The translations under genes were made by a program, and so were the position numbers. A DNA stretch of 64,000 nt from Mesocentrotus franciscanus (Eukaryota > Echinodermata > Echinoidea > Camarodonta > Strongylocentrotidae): NCBI GenBank assembly GCA_037976565.1, contig CP137675.1, positions 33,183,820-33,247,819 on the forward strand, read 5' to 3'. Positions 1-9,500 of the stretch are shown here, one piece after another (position 1 is the first letter of the stretch; each line of letters begins with the position of its first letter). Below the pieces are notes generated by a model. The model was not told where the DNA came from, made no database searches, and worked only from the letters and a program-made list of their open reading frames with translations.

Positions 1-341
1 AAGAATTATACTGAAGTTCTTCTTGTTTTTGTCTTTTTAAACTTTAAATATCTTATCGCAGAAGGTATTCAAGAAAGTTACACTTTCCTTGTCTAGCTTG
101 CATAAGTACAATTTTCCCTTAAAGAAAGTGCTTCATTGAAAACAGTTTATCATTACAGAGTATCTTCAAACATAAGAGGACAGACTAATATCAATTACAG
201 TGAAGATGACATTTAATCATTGTATTTAATTATAGCATTAGGTCTACAGAGGGATATTAAAATTTTCTCTAAAACCAATTTTCAGGAAATTACTTTATAT
301 CCATATGCCAACTTTTGTACCAACTTTCCTTGCCTACTCAG

Positions 342-562
342 ATGGTCTCAAATACTGGCAGACCAACCGTGCCAAGCCCAACGGAACCCTCAACCCTTAC
401 GCCAACCAGGCCCCTAGCACGGACATTGAGATGACGTCCTACATTCTCCTAGCCCTTATTGGCAGGACTACAGACATCACCCAGGCCCTCAGGGAGGGGA
501 ATCCCATCGCAAGGTGGATTATACTTCAGAGGAACAGTAATGGTGGATTCTCATCTACTCAG
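342..562 (+). CDS. A2M-family exon: thioester domain, second half
   Basis: The exon is read from a phase-1 acceptor (CTACTCAG before 342) to the donor CAG|GTAAGA. It encodes DGLKYW, then PYANQAPSTDIEMTSYILLALIG, then IARWIILQRNSNGGFSSTQ. The E-M-T-S-Y-x-L-L-A and W-x-x-x-Q-R-N-S-x-G-G-F-S-S-T-Q pattern is a hallmark of the A2M complement-type thioester domain. The phase-0 end joins directly to DTVVALQAL in the next exon. Confidence 0.88.
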
Positions 563-3500
563 GTAAGATTTAGACATTCTTTTAGTTGTAGACACGAGGG
601 ATGGTTTCACGAACTATCATAAGTACACTTTACAAGTTCACCGACATCCCAATGAAACACGTATTAAATCGAATACATGCGTTTCAATGGGTTGTTGGCG
701 AACACATACTTATTACAGTTTTGTGAAATGCTGCCCAGGCCTAATTTCTCTTTTTGTTGTTCTTGTGAAATAGGAACCCACCATGATTTATTTCAAGGAA
801 ATTGCTCTCATTCAAAGCAAAAGAGTCAGAGAAATAGAATCTTTAGTTATCAAGTTTCTTTAAATCTTTGATGTTATGTGATGCAATTTTAAGTGCTGTA
901 ATCTCCCTTTTCATCCCTCTCTTGCTTGTGTAGGTAACATTTTTGTTTGGTCAAGCTTGATTTATTTGTGGTAACTTGATGATACTAGATGTGTCATCTT
1001 GACAATCTTCGACAGGTACACTGTATTTTGTTGTGAAGTGGAAAATGAAATTCAAACCAGATCTTAAAATCAACAGTCCTTTTCTTAGAAATATGTTAGC
1101 CTATTGAAGCGTAAACTTAAATAGCTCTAGAATAACCCATTTGAAATGCATGTAGTTTGAAGTTGAGCTGTTTGGTGAAACCATTCCACCATGGAAAGTC
1201 CTACACTTGCCATCTATCATTGTTCATGTGATTGTTGAATGTTTACAGGATACAGTGGTAGCCCTGCAGGCTTTGGCAGAGTTTGCCAAGGTAGCATACA
1301 GTGAAGGAACTAGTATCAAAGCCTTTGTGGAATTCAGGCTTCTAGATGGCGAGGGATCAGGGGAGGTGTTTCCCTTCACCATCACCACTCTCAACAGGCT
1401 AGTCCTAGAGGAGGAGACCCTACCAAGTCTCCCTGCCCAGGTCACACTCTATGCTTCCGGTGCTGGCTGTGCTCTTCTGCAGGTATGGTCATAAGCTCTC
1501 AATTCATGTACCTTGTCAATGAAAAGTATGTCATAAAAGCTGAGGAATACAGGGCTTTTTTTGGAAGAGGTAACGGAATAATTTTACCATTCTGTTACAT
1601 TCTTCAAGCAAAGTACATACACGGCATTGTGTAAATTGTATCAAAGTAAACAGTATGGAAAATGTTGCAGCAAACATACCTATTTGCTGTTGATGATGAT
1701 AAGTTTGCTCTTGACCATCATTGCCAATTTGAAGATTTTAATGATTATCCTACTGTAATTCTTCCATTCTGTGAACCATATCGCGTCGCTTTCTTATCTC
1801 ATTTTCATTCAGCCATATTTGATCTGCAATGGCGTAGACAACATTAGGGCCATTTATTAAAATGTCATATTTATACTCGTATAAATAGTGCACTTTGTAG
1901 GGTGCTGAATAAGAACCCAAAACAAACGTGAAATTCCCTCTGGTTAACAAAGAGTTAAAAGCTAGTATCCTCTCTTCTTTCTTTCAGATTTCCACCATCC
2001 ACAATGAAATTCCAGAGAGCCCAGAGGATGCTGGTTTTGAGTTGGATGTACTGGTGCTGGAATCATATGAGTCGAGCAAGAACACAAGATGCACCGATTA
2101 CTACATGAAAGTTTGTGCAAGGTACAGCGGTTGAAATTAGCATGCTGATCCTATTCTAACTCTTCTCATATAATTGTACATGTCAAAGTCATGATTATAA
2201 AAAATGGTGATGGCAAGTTAATTTGATTAGCGGTCACTATGATTAGTTAGTAATACTAGTTATTTTGGTAATTTGGGGATTAATGTTGGATATTCATTGC
2301 AAATTTGTCAAAAAGTCTTGGAGCATGATAGATTGTTTTTTAAAAACTTTAATATAGGTGAGAATTCTAACATGGCCAATGATGGCTTCGTCATCGACAT
2401 CTTCGAGCGAATTGCCGGCGAATCTTCCCGCCTCGCTCAGTACAAAGTGGAGATGAGAATTTTTTATATCCTGACATTTCCCCTTTTTCTTTTCTTCTTG
2501 ATAACCTTCCTCAAGATGATATCTCATGCTTTCTATCAGTATTACTCTCATTTCAGTAATTGTGTTTTATTTCTTCAGGTATACTGGTAGTGATGAGGAG
2601 TCCAACATGGCCATTATTGAAGTCAAAATGATATCAGGCTTTTACCCTGACAAGGAATCACTTCGATTACTCCAGAAGCAACACAAGCCTCTTCAACGCT
2701 ATGAGGTGGATAACAAGAACATCTATTTCTACTTTAATGAGGTAAGCTTTGTAATCAGCGATACATGATTATTTGTTGGCATATCCGTGTTTGTACATTT
2801 AGGTCCGTAAGTTAACATGTTTGTAAGGGAACTTAGTAGATACATGTTGGTTACTTGTAGGTAAGTCAGTAGTGAAGTGAATAAAAAGTGAAATAGTTAT
2901 CAATATATGTAAATCTGGGAATATTGTTGTCTTGCCACAAGATTTACTTCACTTAAGCAGGGAAACATGGCTCCACAGTAACTGTTGCTGTTGTTTTTAG
3001 ATACATCATTAATATAAAAAATGTATTATACACTGTATGTAAACGGGCAATCATAGCTTTTCTGTGCTTTTCCTTTTTCTACGCCCACACATACACAACC
3101 ATGTAGCTGACCAATGAGGATACCTGCTTGGTGTTCTCCATCATCAAGGAGATAGATGTTGAGGATGCCAAACCAGGAGTAGTACAAGTCTTTGACTACT
3201 ACGATAAGGGTGAGTGAATGACACAGGTGATAAGGTTATGTTTGAATGACTACAGGGAAATGAATCAGTCCAGTTTTTAGGTAATTAGGTCAGTTTACAT
3301 GAAATACTCTGTCAGTAGCCTGATTGAACATCATATTCTGCTTTGTGCATGTGAGGATTTTTTCTCTCCTTCGATTATGGTGTGTGAAGAGTACATGCAA
3401 TTACTTGATCTAAGAAGTAGCTAGTGTAATTGAGAAGTAAGTGAAATTGCATTAAATATTCCTTTCATGACTTAACAAATACAATGTTCATAGAATTATG

Positions 3501-6500
3501 AGGCAACTATGTAACGATATGAATGATAGCACCAGCTATCGACACAATGTATGTTGAGACCCCAATATGGCGCCAATAAAGAACACACTCTGAATCATAA
3601 GTTTGAGGCTCTAAAGTACACATACTTGTTATTATTCCTCCATAGTATAAGGCATAATATAACATGGTGTCAGGAGTGGGATCGGGATGAAGTCAAGTCT
3701 TGGTGACCTTCCCCTTTCACTGCAGTCAAATTCTTATTGTTTTCATTTTCCCTTGTATTACATCTTCTAACAGAGATTAACGTAAAGCAGCTCTATGACA
3801 TCACTTGCGAGGAAGCTCCTCCTTCTTGGGATGCCTCTCTTCTCTACACCATCCCTGTCAAACCATCCGAGGGCGAGTCTTTGGCAACGCCGGTGACATG
3901 CGACCCTTGCCCTTTGTCCTGGCCGCCCTGAGGAGGATGGATGGACTGGTATTCATCGACCCTCCAGAGGGCTCCGAGGGGCGGGTACGGTGGTGGAGCA
4001 GGTGGTAGTGATGTAGATGGTGGAGAGGAGAATGTACAGGTGGATGAGGTTGATCCCATGGATGTGGCTCGTGAACTTGGACCACCTGATGGTAAGAAAA
4101 TGCTTGCACTTTTATTCATAATGACACATTTCCATGTCATTATTCATTGGTGTTTGTTCATTTCAAAGACTTTAGAGCACTTGTACATGGCATACTTACA
4201 GAGGAAGTCTTCTAGTATTCGATAGAAATTTGGTTATTAAAGATGGAAAGAAACGGAGAGACGAAGACTAGTACTAGTAGTGTGTTTACAATATTTCCTA
4301 TCACTACTCCAATAAGTCAGTACCAAGATACTCTTGCTTATTTGTTATGATAGGATGTACAAATACAACTCACCTCCAGATATGGGTCCAAATATGCATT
4401 ATGTGATTATATGACTTCTTGTGTTCAAAACTAAGTTATGACTTAATGAAAGAAGAACCTTTTTCTTTTATCTCTATGAAATCAAAAATTCACCCTCAAG
4501 TTAGGAATTCCTTTAGTTTCTATTTTCATATAGACACAAGAATGGGGTTGAGTTCTTTATATTTCTACCAGATATATCTTCATTTACTCACCCCGGTTAT
4601 GGAACTCCCTACCCCATTCAATCAAAATGTCAGCCAATCAAAAGTTGTTCCAAAAAGACTTGAAAACGTATCTAATGTCTGAATTCCGTAGTTAAGTCGT
4701 AGTTTATTTCAAAATCTGATGATGTTTAATTATATTTAATTATGTTAAATTATTTTCGTTCTCTGTAACTTCTCATGTACTTTCTTATGTTTAATGTATT
4801 TACCTTGTTAGGCGCCTTGAGCATCTCTTGGGGTGGATATGTGCGCATTATAAATGTTGTTATTATTATTATTATTCTATAATTTTCTTGTCAGTGTTCA
4901 TCCTGTGCCCTGCCGGTCAGAAGTTTGTGGATGGACTGAAGAGATGCATTCGTAAGTTGATAGAATCTTGAAACGGGAAGAAGGGGATAACTGAGTTTGA
5001 TACATGTATACCATGTAACTGTAAAGTTCTGTTTCAGAGACAGAGAGAGATAAAAATAAAGAGAGAGAGAGTAAGAGTAAGAGAGAGAGAGAGAGAGAGG
5101 GAGAGGGAGAGGGAGAGAAAAAAGGAAGGGATATGAAATTTAAAGGTACTAAATAAGAATTATTGTACAGTTACAAAACATTAAAATTGAAGATTACCTA
5201 AGACCTTCTACAAGATTTTTGAAACTCCACTACAATTTTCTAGTTGTAATGCTTGACAATTTCCTTCAAATCTTTTATGGATTACATTAAAAAATGTTCA
5301 AATATTTTGTGTTTGATTTGTACTCTTGGTGTCTGTATCACTTTGATACTAATCTTGAGTTCATGTATTGCACAAAAGAATAATGATCCTCATGGTAAAG
5401 GTAAAGACCAGTTTTGGAAACGCCCCTCTGTCAAAAAAATGAAATGAAGCTCTCATTACCAATATTGTGAAAGAATATGTTTTGACTAATACGTGATGAT
5501 ACAAATTTTGCCGGGAAACCGCCTACTAATTGATATATTTGGTAAATTATTATATCTATTGGGACCAAATAGATATCGCGCACGTGGTCGCGTAGTCCCA
5601 TATACATATTTCTGTGTACAGTGCTTGTAACTTTACCAAGACTGGGCCAAATTTCTTATCATTTTGATGATTCCAGAACCTTGCAGTACACACCAATACT
5701 TATATGCTAGATGATCAACCTTTTCTGATCGATTCCACAACGTTTCTTTCACAATGCAATCGCATGACCAGAACTGGTCTTTATCTTTAATTTTGATGTT
5801 GCTTCGTATTTTTCTGTTTTAGCAATCAATGGTTGTGAAAGTAGTCCTTGTTTAGAAGGTCAGAACTGTATCGATACCGATGCTGGACATCTCTGTGTGG
5901 GCTGCAAGCCAGGCTATCGCAAGGGAGTGGCTGATCTATGTGTTCGTAAGTTGACATTTGACCTTCATCTGTATACCTAGCATGATTTTTTTTAAATGTT
6001 ATGATGATACTTTTTTTTTCTTTCAGTCACATTTAAAAAATCTCAATGCAATTAAAAGTTTTAATATCTTTTTGTGGTGTGATATGATATGATATGATAG
6101 GGTTGTATTTCTTTACCAGTTGCAATTGAATATGAATAGAATTGTGAAAACAAGGCTATCGTGGCAAAAACAAAAAAGATAGTAAAGTGGAACCAGAAAA
6201 TGGTACAAGTGCTAGTCATATCTGGTTCCATGTTTAAAAGTTGTGTACAATATCAAAGCTAGATATTGCTCATGTTTAGTAAATCTTTCATGTGGTTCCC
6301 TGTGGTATTAGTACATATTCACCCTTTTCAGATGTTCAGGGCCCCTGTTTGTTACTGCTCTTTACAATCTATGATTATCTCAAATATTTTGATTTTGTTT
6401 GTCTGTGCCTAGTTATGCCTGATCCAGGCTTGAATCAGATTCTATGTGGACCTGGACAAGAATACGTCAATGGGGGCTGTATGAGTGAGTACATTAGTAG

Positions 6501-9500
6501 CTTTGAACAAGCATCAACAATTTATGTACATGTGCATGTTTTATATGGGACTCCACATCTCAAATCCAGTCAGTCATAAATCCAGCAACAAAGCAAATGG
6601 AGGTGGGGGAGGGGGGGGGGGTGATATCTCTGAATATGTGTTATGGATTGCTCTTTCGTGTAATATGGTGTGTAGCTTCAATTGAAGCAAACTAAAACTG
6701 TTTAAATAGCATGTGTGAAAGAGACACAGACACACACACATAATTATTTTAAAATTTCAGTGACCTTGGTTTCTTTATTGAACCAAGACATTATGATGCA
6801 AAGTCGAGCCAGTATGGTGCCCTCCCATGCAGGGAGGAAGGGAGGAGCGGTATCGGTTCATCCCTGGCCCCCCTCCCCCTCCAGGACTTCAGCAATGGAG
6901 TGACAAGAAATGTTGGACCCTATAATGATTGAAGAAGGAGTATCTTGAGATGAGTCTTATAACAATTACATTATTTTGTGCTGTATTTTGTTCTACCAGC
7001 CGTTGACCAGTGTGTGGATAACCCCTGTCCCATTGATGCCCGGTGCAGGAGTACTGCCTTTGGACACACCTGTGAACCTGTGGTATGTCCACCAGGAAGA
7101 AGACTGACTGATGACCTCCAGTGTGTTGGTAAGTCAAATGATTGAGGTGGTGGGAGGATTGAGATTGAGGGTGATATTGTCAGGATCAACCTGGTCAGTG
7201 TTTTATGCACATATACCATTCATACAGTCATTTGTAGTTTTAGAGAATAATTAAATGTAATACACAGTGATGATCAAGGCAATTGAATGGGTGAAAATAC
7301 ATGTTCATGTAAGTTTGTTATTGGTGCAAGGAGGAGATCATAGACGGTCACTGAAGTGTTTAACAGTAGACAAGAAGGATTGATTAGAGAGAGAAAGAGA
7401 GAGAGAGAGGGGGAGAATGAGGAAGATAGAGAGAGAGAGAGAGAGGGGGGGGGGCGATGGAGGAAGAAGAGAGAAAATAGAGAAAAGGGAAGAAGAGATA
7501 GGGGTTGAAGTAACACAAATGGAGTTTGATATTAGGGGAATAAAAAAGACTTCATGTAGACAAGCATCAAATAAATGAAGAGAAGAGAAGAATAGTTGAA
7601 GGAGTACAAAAAGAGCTAGGATGTTAAGAAGTAAAGCTTATGCATACTTGTATAAGGCAGGTTTTGCATTTTGACATTTGGTTTCCCATACTTAGACAAT
7701 TATTATGGTATTATAAATATATCTATTATTATACTCAGTGTATAGTGTGATCCAGGCTGTATGAGTGCTATCAAGTTAATACAGACATACTAAAATCTTG
7801 GACACTGTCCGTATTAACATATGTGACACATGTGACGTACATGTATTAGCTTGCATTTGCCCAATAATCTACTCCTTTTTTGTATTTCCAGATATTGATG
7901 AGTGTCTGCGGAATCCATGTTATGAAGGTGAGGTGTGTTTCAACAGGGCCTTGGGTTATGACTGTATCTGTGCTGAGGGGTACGAAAGGAATGCTGCTAA
8001 CTTATGTCTCGGTAAGTACAATCTATGTTAACAAATGACGTGTTTAAAGCCCCTCTAAAGTGTTGGGAGCCCCAAATTCGCCAAAACTTTGATGGCAAAA
8101 TTTCACTTAAAGGTACTATATCCCATTTGCAGGCCAAAAAAATGAAAAGGTTAAATTCCAATGGCATTTGAAAGACAATACTCATTTAGAACTTCCCTCA
8201 AAAAAGGGGGCTTGAAAATGTTTTTAAGTGGGAAAATAACGACTATTAGTTGTCGAATCGACTTAGGAGCTATAGAGCCAGTAAGTAATAGTCTGATTTT
8301 TCAGACCATTGTACCGAATGGTCGTACGTTTTATGCTGCGCAAAGATTCAATCAGTTTAATTTTGGCCATTACAAGAAGTGGGTTATTGATGTAGAAAAA
8401 TGCTTATGTACCTTTACAGCTCATTTTATGTATGTTATTACCAAAGATGAAAAAAAGAATCAGTCAGTCACTCAATAGTGTCTGACAGTGAAGTCTAGCA
8501 AGTAAATGGGTTTCCTTGCATAATTTGAATATTAGGACACTGCTAACGTTTAAATTTCACAGATAGGACATACATGACATATTCATAATTCCTGCAAAGT
8601 TCTACAGAATTTGATGTTGGCTGCAAAAGGGACATAGTATCTTTAAATTGTATCATAATAGGAAAGAGGATGTCATTTAACTCATTCGCGACAATTGACC
8701 ACATTGTGTGGTTTGCCGTGATAACAAAAAAACTAGAACAGCTGGTGACCTCAGAGTTCGTCAGACTCTGCAGAAAAATATTAGCCAATCAGAGCACTCT
8801 TTACTTCGTCTTAGAAAAAATCGCAGCCAAAGTTATGAATTTTAGAAGACCCATTATTGGTTGTTTCAGTCAAAAACCGCACGAGCCTACATGAATATTC
8901 ATAGTGCTATTGTTACCCGCCAATTCTGCCCGGCAACAAGTGCGTTCTGCGTTCGTGAGACAGATTACAGCTATCGCGATACCTTGCCCTCCATTCGATA
9001 CACACTTGTTTGTGCGACAACGAACCGTCTATTTTTATCTTTTATTTCTTTTTTTTTGTATTTCTCTTCGCTGTCTCTATTTTGTTCAACTTTATTTCGA
9101 AAACTTTGTGATTTTTTTCATCTTGGTGGACATATATTGCGTGTAATATTTGTTTCTGCTAAATTATGGTAAGTTTTGTTCGACGTGAGCCGGTTTGTTG
9201 CAAACGGCTATTGACTTGTGTGTACAATGTGAATGTGCTGTGTGAGTGAGCTGTGTCAGCCGTGTGAGTCTGTGTACGTCGCTGATGTGTTCATGTCATT
9301 CATAAATATACAAACTTCGTGTCTGAGACTTCGTGGGTGTTTTCATTTTCCTTCTTTCCTTCTCTTTCTTTCTTTCTTTCTTTCGTATCTGCCTTTTGGC
9401 CCGATGATGAAAAAATAACAACAACAAACTAATTGCTATGCCTATGCAAAAGAAAGAACATAAATACATATTCTAACCGTAAAAACTAGACCTAGAAGAA

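Noticed and set aside
3929..3931. Selenocysteine recoding at the in-frame TGA
   Set aside because: No reason in the A2M family to expect it and no recognisable SECIS seen. CGA to TGA or a sequence error is simpler.
8161..8478. 105-residue frame inside the family B MITE
   Set aside because: The frame is not conserved among the four copies of the element, so it is unlikely to be a real protein.
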